Part shown: piece after piece, positions 8,455-15,949 of the stretch
Layout: the number at the start of each line of letters is the position of its first letter
Numbering within the stretch: the stretch's first letter is position 1
DNA from: Psychromonas sp. SP041
GTDB lineage: Bacteria > Pseudomonadota > Gammaproteobacteria > Enterobacterales > Psychromonadaceae
DNA: 64,000 nt
Direction of reading: 5' to 3'
Assembly (NCBI RefSeq): GCF_000470315.2
Contig: NZ_CBRF02000001.1
Span: forward strand, 186,001 to 250,000
The notes under the pieces: model-generated
Seen by the model: only the letters and a program-made list of their open reading frames with translations
What the model was told of the DNA's origin: nothing
The model's database searches: none
Made by a program: the position numbers and the translations under genes

Positions 8455-8769
8455 ATGAATACACCTTCATTCAAAACGCTAGACCTTAAAGCACATCGTT
8501 GCCCTACCGCGTTTATCTCAGCTCGAAAAGGCATCGATTCGTTCTTAGAAACAGCTAAGACAGGTGATAGGCTGGCAATACAGACGATTGAGCCAAGCAT
8601 TGAAAGGGATCTGCCCATGTACTTGAACTCAGATGCACAAGATTTAAAAATTGAGCAGGTACTTAATGGCGATATATCTCAAAAAGCGATTGACTCTTGG
8701 GAAGAAAGCTTTGATAAAGAGGATTGGGAAGACTGTTCACAGCATTGTTTCGTACTCATTAAAAGTTAA
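8455..8769 (+). CDS. tusA: TusA/SirA-like sulfur carrier
   Basis: 104 residues. The ATG at 8455 follows TAGGAG that overlaps the stop of the preceding gene; a GTG two codons earlier is less well placed. The start TLDLKAHRCPTAFISARKGI, then GDRLAIQT, EPSIERDLPMYL and the end CFVLIKS, align along the length of E. coli TusA, including the active Cys-Pro motif (Cys16) and the following Asp-x-Pro region. TusA accepts persulfide sulfur from the cysteine desulfurase IscS and passes it on. An insertion of about 20 acidic residues precedes the last strand. Placed beside DndB-like and DndC-like genes, it may feed sulfur to the DndC-like enzyme. Confidence 0.8.
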   Translation: MNTPSFKTLDLKAHRCPTAFISARKGIDSFLETAKTGDRLAIQTIEPSIERDLPMYLNSDAQDLKIEQVLNGDISQKAIDSWEESFDKEDWEDCSQHCFVLIKS

Positions 8770-8790
8770 ATTAACAAAATAAGTATCAAA

Positions 8791-8842
8791 AAGGCGAAGC
8801 TAAAGAGACCTCGCCTTAACTCTCCCTAAAGTATTTAGGGAG
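8791..8842. terminator. Two hairpins between convergent genes
   Basis: AAGGCGA (8791-8797) pairs with TCGCCTT (8811-8817), and CTCCCTAAA (8822-8830) pairs with TTTAGGGAG (8834-8842) over a three-base loop. They lie between the TusA-like gene and the convergent gene at 8863. Confidence 0.6.
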
Positions 8843-8862
8843 GACAAAAACAAACAGTGGTA

Positions 8863-9750
8863 TTAGCTTGAATGGATCCTATCAAACAGCCACTTCTGGT
8901 GATGCTCATCGAATTCAGTAATAAGCATTGTTTGATTGGCACTGATTAATTGTTGTGATTTGCTGTCAAAAACTTGTTCTTTTATGAAGTCTCCATAAGC
9001 TTTCATTTTATACTGGCCAACAATAGCTGAATAGGCCTTCTTGACGGTGCGCTCATCACAAAACATCATGCTAGCGTGTCGGCCTGTTATGCTTGTGAAA
9101 ATCCACTTCTTAAAGCTTCTTCCCAGGTAACCGGCAACAACTTCACTGGACGAAGTAAGTCCACCGACAAAATCGTCTAAGCCCATGACACTCACTTCGT
9201 TCACAGACGTTTGTGCCAGGCGGGTTAACTTGTCCCATTCTTTGAATTTATAAGCCTCTTTGGGCAGTGTCTTATGGCCTTCATTATTGATAGAGGTAAA
9301 TTCGTGCCAATCGTGTAGAAGCGCCTTAACCTCTTTTGACTTGATAACGGTTGATGTCAATAGCGGGGATTGTTCAAACACTTTTGTAGGAAGACGTTTA
9401 GTGCAATAAAAAAGACGCTCGCCAAATCCCATTTGAATAAGATTACGCACCATGGAAAGGATCTCACTTTCACGCGGCTTACGGTTAATAGACATAGAGT
9501 GCTTATCAAATAGCTCAATGTGCCCATCACTGTATTCAATTAAGAACGCAAGCTGCTCTTTTTCAGAAGAGTCCTTTGGGTCGGCGTGAACCGCAAATGT
9601 GAAAGCGCTAATGAGTGCACCATTATCAAAATTTGCCTTGATAGAGCGTATAATTTCAACTTGGTTTGAGCCAGTTCCGCCATACGTTTCGTGTCGGACA
9701 ATAGTCCGGTTTGAACGAGGAAATATTTCCTCTGGAATTAAAGTCGTCAT
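8863..9750 (-). CDS. Unknown protein
   Basis: 295 residues, ATG with AAAGGA nine bases upstream. No signal peptide or membrane segment is seen. The sequence is a mix of beta-rich N-terminal half (RHETYGGTGSNQVEII; FLIEYSDGHIELFD) and helical C-terminal half (FKKWIFTSITGRHASMMFCDERTVKKAY). No known catalytic motif was recognised. It is convergent with the sulfur-carrier gene; a functional link to that locus is possible only by proximity. A TTGACT lies upstream at the right distance but the matching -10 is poor. Confidence 0.65.
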   Translation of the reverse strand: MTTLIPEEIFPRSNRTIVRHETYGGTGSNQVEIIRSIKANFDNGALISAFTFAVHADPKDSSEKEQLAFLIEYSDGHIELFDKHSMSINRKPRESEILSMVRNLIQMGFGERLFYCTKRLPTKVFEQSPLLTSTVIKSKEVKALLHDWHEFTSINNEGHKTLPKEAYKFKEWDKLTRLAQTSVNEVSVMGLDDFVGGLTSSSEVVAGYLGRSFKKWIFTSITGRHASMMFCDERTVKKAYSAIVGQYKMKAYGDFIKEQVFDSKSQQLISANQTMLITEFDEHHQKWLFDRIHSS

Positions 9751-10010
9751 GTTATATCCTTTTAACTCTCTACAGAGCCTTAAGTCAATGTGGAAACAAA
9801 ACCCTGAACAATCTCAGAACTTCGCCATTAAGTCGATAACACCGTCATCGATAGATTTAATATTAGTCGCATGTTTTGGATTTGGCAATAGGTATTAAAT
9901 TCACTTGCCTGAACTAGAAAGGGATATTAATTTGGGGGTATTGATTGATAAGTGGAAGGGTCAAGCTGGTGGATGCGCTCGACCCTATTAGTTAATTGAT
10001 GTCAATGACG

Positions 10011-10244
10011 TTAATCTTCTGTCAGCCTGCGCGCTATTAAAGCCTCTAAGGCAGGCTCGTCCAGCATGTCGATGACTTCCATTGCATAAGCAATAGGAAG
10101 ACTGATACTGCGTGTGCCGCTTGCATACTTAAACCCGTTTGCTCTTGATGTGCCCAGTAATTTTGAGGCCTGTTCTGAGCTCAATTGCTTTTCTTTGCGC
10201 CAAGTATTAAAGCAGATATTCACCTTAGGTAGGGGATCAGTCAT
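10011..10244 (-). CDS. XRE-like HTH regulator
   Basis: 77 residues, ATG with AAGAGA upstream. FNTWRKEKQLSSEQASKLLGTSRANGFKYASGTRSISLP reads as a Cro/CI-type helix-turn-helix, followed by a short dimerisation-like helix (AMEVIDMLDEPALEALIARR). Such small proteins are typical autoregulators. The nearest strong palindrome is TAGTCTCATTATGAGACTA at 11123-11141, in the promoter of the upstream gene, so it is a candidate target. No promoter of its own is evident, so it may be co-transcribed with the gene at 10347. Confidence 0.7.
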   Translation of the reverse strand: MTDPLPKVNICFNTWRKEKQLSSEQASKLLGTSRANGFKYASGTRSISLPIAYAMEVIDMLDEPALEALIARRLTED

Positions 10245-10315
10245 TGTAGTTCTCTTTTGTTGGTTATTTATTAAATTATCTTACAGGGGGTGAAGCCGAC
10301 AACGGCAATGGTTAT

Positions 10316-10337
10316 GCCTGGGAAACCTGTCCCAGGC
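10316..10337. terminator. Hairpin in a gene gap
   Basis: GCCTGGGA pairs with TCCCAGGC over a six-base loop, just past the stop of the gene at 10347. No T-run follows, so it may attenuate rather than end transcription into the XRE-like gene. Confidence 0.4.
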
Positions 10338-10346
10338 GTAAATTAA

Positions 10347-11087
10347 TTAAACAAACTGCTCTAGCTCTTTGGTAAGTGTGTTTATTGGAGTACCTGTTTT
10401 AAAAGCTACAAACGCAATAACCTCATCAATAGCCCAGTGCTTGTGCGTGTCAGAGTCCATCAAGCTAAGGGCAAGGGATGCGCTAGATGTTTTGTTTGAG
10501 AAAACCAACGTGTTCTTAACCAGCATCTTGATTTGCTCTTTAGTTTCAATCGAAACCAAAGAGACCAATGTAGAGTCTGGATTATTCTTATATTGCTCTT
10601 CAGTACTTTTATCGCGTCCATGTATTGCAACAAGCTTACACTCACCTAAATCAAGCATAGATACGCAATGACAGTAGTCAGAAAATAAACGGTCATCAGC
10701 TTTAATGCTTAGGATAGTATTGCTCGCTGTTGCCTTACCGCATTTTAGTTGCAGTAGCTCAAGTTCTTTAATCTCACTTTTAATCATCGTCAGCTTATCG
10801 CTTGTGATCTCCAGTTCGTTTGTTAATTTTTTCTTAATATTCAAAATGGCCGCCATTTCAGTTAAAAACACATGGCTAGAAACATCGGTTAGTGACTCCG
10901 ATTTTGGCACAATAAATCCAGAGAAGAAGTTTTTGTGATGGAGCTTTTGATACTCAGTTGGAGCGGGCTCGTCAATTTCAAAACCATAAATATAAGAATC
11001 AGCATCAAAGTCTTCAACTTTTTTTAATATTAAAGGAATAATTATATTATGACGAGTTACTGCGAAACAGGTTTTAGGATGGTTCAT
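10347..11087 (-). CDS. Unknown protein with central coiled coil
   Basis: 246 residues. Residues about 82-115 (IKKKLTNELEITSDKLTMIKSEIKELELLQ) should form a coiled coil. The N-terminus is not a signal peptide (MNHPKTCFAVTRHNIIIPL). No enzyme motif is seen. It is driven by a promoter whose spacer holds a 19-base palindrome and is followed by the XRE-like gene, which suggests a small regulated unit. Confidence 0.65.
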   Translation of the reverse strand: MNHPKTCFAVTRHNIIIPLILKKVEDFDADSYIYGFEIDEPAPTEYQKLHHKNFFSGFIVPKSESLTDVSSHVFLTEMAAILNIKKKLTNELEITSDKLTMIKSEIKELELLQLKCGKATASNTILSIKADDRLFSDYCHCVSMLDLGECKLVAIHGRDKSTEEQYKNNPDSTLVSLVSIETKEQIKMLVKNTLVFSNKTSSASLALSLMDSDTHKHWAIDEVIAFVAFKTGTPINTLTKELEQFV

Positions 11088-11118
11088 GTCGAGCCCTTAA
11101 GTAATATTCAATAAGGGC

Positions 11119-11146
11119 ATTATAGTCTCATTATGAGACTAATCAA
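11119..11146 (-). promoter_or_regulatory. Promoter with AGTCTCAT palindrome
   Basis: On the minus strand TTGATT, 16 bases, TATAAT. The spacer holds TAGTCTCAT-T-ATGAGACTA (11123-11141), a perfect inverted repeat and likely repressor site. Confidence 0.65.
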
Positions 11147-11163
11147 GCGAAAAGTGATATATT
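11135..11163 (+). promoter_or_regulatory. Possible rightward promoter into the geneless region
   Basis: GAGACT, 17 bases, TATATT; the -35 is only a 4/6 match and overlaps the same palindrome. It would start transcription near 11170, just before the GGA-rich hairpins. Confidence 0.4.
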
Positions 11164-11169
11164 ATGTAG

Positions 11170-11500
11170 AAATATTTAAGGGGAGAAAAGGGCGCCTTGC
11201 TAAGGTTTATTTTGGGGGAATAATAGCAAGGCACCTAAAAAGTGGCCTGTTCACAAAACAATAACATTGGGGGAGTTATTATTAATTCGCTAATAAGGCA
11301 TAAAGGTTAGGGGGAGCACAAATGACACCTGGGGAGAATATAACACCCGTGCCACCCCTGTTTTGATAAAAAGCCCTGAATATTAATTCAAACAAGCACT
11401 AAAAGGCGCTTGTCGCAGGCAAATAGTGCCTTGCTGAAACATCTCTGGGGAGAAATGGCTTGAATCAGCAAGGACTTATACTCTTAGGACATCCCCGTTT
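11170..11500 (+). ncRNA. Candidate CsrA/RsmA-titrating RNA (GGA hairpins)
   Basis: No protein frame is convincing in 11088-11673. On the plus strand eight GGA motifs occur at 11180, 11214, 11269, 11310, 11331, 11446, 11471 and 11486, mostly as GGGGA or GGGGGA. At least three lie in hairpin loops: GCCTTGCTA (11194-11202) with TAGCAAGGC (11224-11232), AATAAC (11260-11265) with GTTATT (11275-11280), and CCTTGCTG (11428-11435) with CAGCAAGG (11466-11473). GGA in loops is the CsrA/RsmA recognition signal in sRNAs such as CsrB and RsmZ. The 3' end is not defined. Alternative: untranslated spacer with ribosome-site-like motifs. Confidence 0.4.
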
Positions 11501-11508
11501 TAATTAAC

Positions 11509-11548
11509 CTAATGTATTGATAGCAAATTAATTACGCCAATACATTAG
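11509..11548. repeat. Long-stem inverted repeat
   Basis: CTAATGTATTG pairs perfectly with CAATACATTAG (11 bp) across 18 bases. It follows the GGA-rich stretch and could fold in the same transcript. Confidence 0.5.
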
Positions 11549-11642
11549 CTCAATCCCAGTTATCTGAGGGCGCTTCTTAGGCAGACCTCTAAATGCCGCG
11601 ACACAATAATTATTATTAGCACGGTTGTCAATAAAATTAATT

Positions 11643-11665
11643 GCCCAACGAACAAAAAGTTGGGC
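11643..11665. terminator. Hairpin after the gene at 11674
   Basis: GCCCAAC pairs with GTTGGGC over nine bases; read leftward it is followed by AATTAATTTTATT. It would end the leftward gene at 11674. Confidence 0.5.
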
Positions 11666-11673
11666 GATGAGCA

Positions 11674-12051
11674 TTAAATATCAAGTTTTGTATAAGTTTC
11701 ATTCAAATAACTGAAGTGCTTATGCGTGTTTTCTTTATTGCCTGAGTGAATCTGGCTAGCCAGCTTCTTTAGTTTTATAAACGCATCATCAACATAAAGA
11801 GTCGTCTTTATGTGCTCGTGCTCTTTATTGCCATGTACGACAGTATCTAACGTGGCGACCATTATGTTTTGACAAGAAGACACCGAATAAACAGTGGGTT
11901 TCATATCGCCTGCATTGTGCAAGTGTAAAGAAACCGACCCTGTGCCCACAACCAAAGTGCAACTATCAGGTAAATCCATCTCCATTATTTTCGTTTTACC
12001 ATAATTAACAAAGAGCTCTCTTAAACCATTAAAACTTTTCGATGCTATCAC
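11674..12051 (-). CDS. Unknown protein
   Basis: 125 residues, ATG with AAGGGAAG upstream. The N-terminal two thirds look beta-rich (DSCTLVVGTGSVSLHLHNAG), the C-terminus helical. No membrane segment or motif is recognised. Its own promoter lies over the 3' end of the upstream gene, so it can be expressed independently. Confidence 0.6.
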   Translation of the reverse strand: MIASKSFNGLRELFVNYGKTKIMEMDLPDSCTLVVGTGSVSLHLHNAGDMKPTVYSVSSCQNIMVATLDTVVHGNKEHEHIKTTLYVDDAFIKLKKLASQIHSGNKENTHKHFSYLNETYTKLDI

Positions 12052-12094
12052 TTAGCTTCCCTTACATTAAACCTGTAATTACTCATAGTAACAT

Positions 12095-12123
12095 ATTATA
12101 TTATTTATTGTATATTAAGTCAA
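12095..12123 (-). promoter_or_regulatory. Class A promoter overlapping the upstream gene's 3' end
   Basis: On the minus strand TTGACT, 17 bases, TATAAT, with AATATACAA in the spacer. It lies across the final codons of the gene at 12101 and drives the gene at 11674. Confidence 0.7.
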
Positions 12124-12832
12124 TCGGGTTGTGCGGGTTTATAACAATTTTTCTTTTACCGACACAATTCCATTTTTCTACATCCATATTAGGCGTCACT
12201 GCATAAAAAATGCCGTCAATATGGGACGCTTCATCTAAGTTGTATGCATTAAAAAACTGCATCATCGAAAGACTATTTTTAAAAACGGCAATTTGATTTA
12301 ATCCATTAGATAGCACAAATGAAGTCGGTGTTTTGAAATCTCCTTTTATTTCTTTTAGCAAAAGACGCTCAAAGTTTTTAGCAGAGTTAAATATTTCTCG
12401 GCCTGCAATGTCCCCAAACACGCCACCCTTGTTGAGAGGGGATGGCTTTGATGGCGCCTCATGTTCATAATCCATTCTTTTTCTAAGTAAAATTTGATCA
12501 ACAGTGAATACGCCAAATGGATTGTCACCAGTAGACTCATATTCCCATACAGTGGAACTGATTGTCTCCTCTTCGCCATTAGGAAAGCCGTTAAAGCCTT
12601 TCTCACAAAGAGAAACGACCGTGTTGACCTTTGCCTTAGTCTTAGTGAGTTTTTTCATGTCAGTTATAATTGACTCACCTCCAGAAAGCATTATTGACTC
12701 ACCATCAAAAAAAGGGCGTGAGTTAAATCTTAACTGGGCTGACTTTTTAGTTACATCCGATAAGTATCCGATGTTACCAATCCAACTGCCCGACGTACAA
12801 ATCACAACATCTCCATTTTTTGGAATCTTCAT
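12101..12832 (-). CDS. Unknown protein
   Basis: 243 residues, ATG with AAAGGG upstream. The first 60 residues (NGDVVICTSGSWIGNIGYLSDVTKKSAQLRF) could be a small SH3/KOW-like barrel. The rest shows no recognisable motif. It lies 35 bases downstream of the ATPase-like gene at 12868 on the same strand and probably shares its transcript. No signal peptide or membrane segment. Confidence 0.6.
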   Translation of the reverse strand: MKIPKNGDVVICTSGSWIGNIGYLSDVTKKSAQLRFNSRPFFDGESIMLSGGESIITDMKKLTKTKAKVNTVVSLCEKGFNGFPNGEEETISSTVWEYESTGDNPFGVFTVDQILLRKRMDYEHEAPSKPSPLNKGGVFGDIAGREIFNSAKNFERLLLKEIKGDFKTPTSFVLSNGLNQIAVFKNSLSMMQFFNAYNLDEASHIDGIFYAVTPNMDVEKWNCVGKRKIVINPHNPIDLIYNK

Positions 12833-12867
12833 TTTTATACCCTTTTAAATGTAATTGTTTTGTTTAT

Positions 12868-13932
12868 TTAATTAAGCGAAATAGACAGTAGAAAGCCCAT
12901 TGGGTCATCTTGCCATGCAGGGCTAAGCCATAGGCCGAAAAGGGCATCTTGATGTTGGTAGCTGCCTGGTTTAATTTTTATGATTTCGTTCTTATCTTCC
13001 AAGTTTGAAATGGTTTGGAAAAGTGATTGTCTACGCATGTTGAATCTAATGGTTGTTTGCTCATTAAAAATCTTGAAATTACGTGCATAGGAGATCGCTT
13101 TTAATGCTGTTTTTTGACGCGGTGAAAATAATTGTAAGCGAGAAATAAATGCATTCTCATTGCGCTTCACTAAGTCGACGATAATAGATGCACAATCATT
13201 CCATGACGGTGAATTGTTGCTGTTTATCATGAGAGCAGAAAAAACTTGAGATATTGCATCATAATTTGAACTTAAGGTATTGCAGACAGCAACAAATACG
13301 TCATCAGTCATATTGACCATATATTTGTTTTCAAGATGTATTTTAATTTCATTGATGTCCATTGCTATTGCGCTATACGATTTAAGCTCACAGTGCCAGT
13401 CGATCGGGGTTTTATTGTGTTGTTGGCAAAAAACAAAAGAAAAATAGGGGCTGTTCTCGCTAAGCTGATTTAAGATTTTCAGAATATTACTTTCTTTTTT
13501 GTTGATAATCTCTACGTCTGAAATTGCAATAGTGACATGACTAAAACCATTGAAAGTAAATGCGCCTTTAATCAAGTTTAGCACTTCAGTAAGCGGAGCT
13601 TGTTCTGAGGGTGATTTTGCTTGTTTGGCCGTGTCGTCTGAGCTTTCTGGAGAAATCGAGCGCAACGTATGTGATGAAGCGCTTTTAAGAGCAAAAGTAA
13701 AGTCGGCATCATCTACAATGTTTGAGCAACTAACTGGAATTAGCGCAGATTTAGCAGGCATACTTTTTATTATTTCGTCAGTAACATATGTTTTAACTGA
13801 CTTTCGATCACCAGTAATGACGATATCGTGCTTCTCAAGCATGTCGTTTTTAATGTCCGCATTAAGATTACTATAAAAAGATGCAAATTTTTCATTAAGA
13901 AGTTGAGCCGTCGTTACTTGTGAAAGTTTCAT
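12868..13932 (-). CDS. Degenerate AAA-type ATPase with C-terminal winged helix
   Basis: 354 residues, ATG with AAGGC upstream. HDIVITGDRKSVKTYVTDEI (residues 35-54) sits where these ATPases have Walker A (GxxxxGKT) but reads GDRKSVKT, with Gly replaced by Val; HVTIAISDVEII resembles a weakened Walker B. The end, from SPRQKTALKAISYAR to the HQDALFGLWL tail, matches the winged helix with a DPLFxLWL-type tail seen in archaeal-type ATPase family proteins. It may bind but not hydrolyse nucleotide. The following gene at 12101 is probably co-expressed. Alternative: an unrelated DNA-binding scaffold protein. Confidence 0.55.
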   Translation of the reverse strand: MKLSQVTTAQLLNEKFASFYSNLNADIKNDMLEKHDIVITGDRKSVKTYVTDEIIKSMPAKSALIPVSCSNIVDDADFTFALKSASSHTLRSISPESSDDTAKQAKSPSEQAPLTEVLNLIKGAFTFNGFSHVTIAISDVEIINKKESNILKILNQLSENSPYFSFVFCQQHNKTPIDWHCELKSYSAIAMDINEIKIHLENKYMVNMTDDVFVAVCNTLSSNYDAISQVFSALMINSNNSPSWNDCASIIVDLVKRNENAFISRLQLFSPRQKTALKAISYARNFKIFNEQTTIRFNMRRQSLFQTISNLEDKNEIIKIKPGSYQHQDALFGLWLSPAWQDDPMGFLLSISLN

Positions 13933-14011
13933 TTTTATGCCTTATATTTTAAGTTTATTTGTCATTCTGTCAAAATTAGGTGCGACACCAAATGGCGTCG
14001 CTATCAGATTG

Positions 14012-14578
14012 CTAGAATTTACCTGACACATGAACACCAAAGCCATTAGTGTTGTCTACGAAAGGAGAAATAATAAATTCAGTTGGAGAGAAGCCTAACT
14101 CTGTAATGGCATATTGAACGCCCCATGCAATTGCTGTCCCTGCTAATACATCACGAGTATAGTGATACTTTGCTTCAACGCGGCTATAACCAACGAACGA
14201 CGCAACGACAGTGGCAGGTACGCCCACTTCCCAACCGTAACGCATTGATAGGAACGCCGCACCCTGCATCGCCGCAGATGTGTGTCCAGATGGGAATGAG
14301 TTATCATCCATACCGTTTGGACGTTCTTCGCTAACTGAATATTTCAAAGCGTGAGTAGCTAAAGAAGTGTAAACAGCACCCTCAGCAGTTTGCCAGAAGC
14401 CATCCCAGTCGCCTTTGTAGAGAGCGTAACCTGCGGCAAATACAGGTACAGCGTATTGCAGATTGTCGCCTGCATCAGTCATCCATGTGCGATCATCATT
14501 TTCAGCAATAGCTGTTGTAGACGCACTTAAAGAAGCAACGATAAGACAAGTTTTTGTTAGGTTTTTAAGTGCATTCAT
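14012..14578 (-). CDS. Periplasmic PAP2-family phosphatase
   Basis: 188 residues. Residues 1-25 form a signal peptide ending ATTAIA. All three PAP2 catalytic motifs are intact: K79-x6-R86-P87, P96-SGH (Ser97-His99), and S132-R133-x5-H139-x3-D143. The family removes phosphate from lipids or isoprenyl carriers; position of the signal peptide places it in the periplasm. Its substrate (undecaprenyl diphosphate, lipid A or phosphatidate) cannot be told from sequence. A class A promoter lies at 14656-14684. Length fits short soluble PAP2 enzymes. Confidence 0.85.
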   Translation of the reverse strand: MNALKNLTKTCLIVASLSASTTAIAENDDRTWMTDAGDNLQYAVPVFAAGYALYKGDWDGFWQTAEGAVYTSLATHALKYSVSEERPNGMDDNSFPSGHTSAAMQGAAFLSMRYGWEVGVPATVVASFVGYSRVEAKYHYTRDVLAGTAIAWGVQYAITELGFSPTEFIISPFVDNTNGFGVHVSGKF

Positions 14579-14655
14579 TTTAATTCTTCCATTCGATAAA
14601 TAGTAATTTAATAAGTAGTTAGTGAGTCAGTAGTTGCCCCTCACCTGATGTACAT

Positions 14656-14684
14656 AATATACCAATACTGATATATTAAGTCAA
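14656..14684 (-). promoter_or_regulatory. Class A promoter with spacer palindrome
   Basis: On the minus strand TTGACT, 17 bases, TATATT. The palindrome TATACCAATACTGATATA spans 14658-14675. It drives the PAP2 gene. Confidence 0.7.
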
Positions 14685-14840
14685 CTATAATGTGATACAA
14701 AATGCGATTAATTTAAAAATTAATATAATATGTGTTATTTAAGGTGTCACTGATGTGGGGGTGGTTGCCATCGGCAAGGAAAATTAAATTGTTTGTGTAT
14801 TTATATGCAGTAGGGGATTGGATTTGTTTTGGTTGATTGT

Positions 14841-14864
14841 GCCTTACTGACAAAGCAGTAAGGC
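14841..14864. terminator. Hairpin after the gene at 14881
   Basis: GCCTTACTG pairs with CAGTAAGGC over six bases, 16 bases past the leftward gene's stop. No T-run, so strength is uncertain. Confidence 0.5.
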
Positions 14865-14880
14865 AATGGAACGCGAAGTG

Positions 14881-15501
14881 TTAAGCACAAAAATCAGGGA
14901 ATGACGTTATTCCTAAGCCCTTAAGATATGTCTGAGGGTGAATGCCGTATGAGCCAACCCAGACTTCTTTATGGAAAGATTCAATTGCTTGTAATTCATT
15001 CGTCAGCGCATTGTCGATGAAGTTAGTGCGATCGTTTTTTTGTAAAAACTCTTTGTAGCTTTCTAATGTTGCATTGCCGTCCAGACCCTTATGCTGTCTT
15101 GCAATGAATTCAAACTGGTATGCTGCCTCTGTACGCTTAGCATTGTAGGCTACAACGGCTGTTGAATAGTCATTAATTTTTGGCTGAAGAACATTACAGT
15201 TGTATTCTACTGCTGACTTCATTTTTTTAATAAGTGATTTAGATGTGATCACCGCATTGAATCGTAGAGACCATTGATAGATCTGGCCAGAAACAAACAC
15301 AGAGCCGTCAGGTAGGCTGATAAGGCAAAGAGGCTCATTGCCTGCTCTGTTTTCAGCAGCGCAGTGATTAAGCAGTGTGATGATGTCTTTAATGAGTAAT
15401 TCATCTTCTTTTGTGCCATTAATAAAAGCCTGATTAAGGTTGTGTAGTGCGAACGGTGGTAAAAGGCTTTCAACGCTCTGTAGTGATGTATTTCTTAACA
15501 T
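14881..15501 (-). CDS. Unknown protein
   Basis: 206 residues, ATG with GGGGAGAG nine bases upstream. Mostly helical by eye, with no signal peptide or membrane segment. The stretch PLCLISLPDGSVFVSGQIYQW is beta-like. No motif recognised. It is monocistronic, with a class A promoter and a following hairpin. Confidence 0.65.
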   Translation of the reverse strand: MLRNTSLQSVESLLPPFALHNLNQAFINGTKEDELLIKDIITLLNHCAAENRAGNEPLCLISLPDGSVFVSGQIYQWSLRFNAVITSKSLIKKMKSAVEYNCNVLQPKINDYSTAVVAYNAKRTEAAYQFEFIARQHKGLDGNATLESYKEFLQKNDRTNFIDNALTNELQAIESFHKEVWVGSYGIHPQTYLKGLGITSFPDFCA

Positions 15502-15547
15502 AAATCTCTCCCCTGAATAAATGATAAAGTGTTTTTTAATTTACGTT

Positions 15548-15575
15548 ATTATATCAATATTGGTATAAGTGTCAA
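15548..15575 (-). promoter_or_regulatory. Class A promoter with spacer palindrome
   Basis: On the minus strand TTGACA, 16 bases, TATAAT with an upstream TG (extended -10). The palindrome TATATCAATATTGGTATA spans 15550-15567 and is one of the best copies of the class A operator. Confidence 0.75.
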
Positions 15576-15591
15576 TGATAAGTTTGTTGTT

Positions 15592-15819
15592 TTAGTCGTC
15601 TAGAGGCTTTGCCCATTCTGGGATATAGCCCTCCCATTCAATAAGTAGATCATGTTCTGATATGAAGTCGGTTGCGATATCAAATGCTTCTATGGCGGTC
15701 AGATAGTCATAATCACCATCAATCTTTAAAAATTTGGTAATTTCACCTGTTAAATGAATAGAAAAGAGGTTGTCTTGTGCTTTCATCTCTCTAATAACGA
15801 ACTTGTTGTTTGTTGGCAT
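15592..15819 (-). CDS. Unknown small acidic protein
   Basis: 75 residues, strongly acidic at the C-terminus (LLIEWEGYIPEWAKPLDD). No motif is recognised. Monocistronic, with its own class A promoter at 15853-15881. Small acidic proteins on phages and plasmids often bind and block a host protein, but nothing here identifies a partner. Confidence 0.6.
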   Translation of the reverse strand: MPTNNKFVIREMKAQDNLFSIHLTGEITKFLKIDGDYDYLTAIEAFDIATDFISEHDLLIEWEGYIPEWAKPLDD

Positions 15820-15852
15820 ATTTATATCTTACAAAAGTGAGAATAGGTATAT

Positions 15853-15881
15853 ATTATATTGTTTGTTGTATCGAAAGTCAT
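15853..15881 (-). promoter_or_regulatory. Class A promoter
   Basis: On the minus strand ATGACT, 17 bases, TATAAT, with GATACAA in the spacer. It drives the gene at 15592. Confidence 0.6.
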
Positions 15882-15949
15882 TGTGTATGTGAGGGAGCAG
15901 GGGTTGTAACTGGTTATATGCAGCGCATGGCGCTGCCCCCCTACTAAGA

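Noticed and set aside
9599-9898. 99-codon rightward frame
   Set aside because: Mostly antisense to the gene at 8863, no ribosome site, product not protein-like.
11300-11380. GGGGGA followed by an ATG at 11322 as a 14-codon gene
   Set aside because: Too short to support; the GGGGGA motif recurs without start codons, fitting an RNA signal better.
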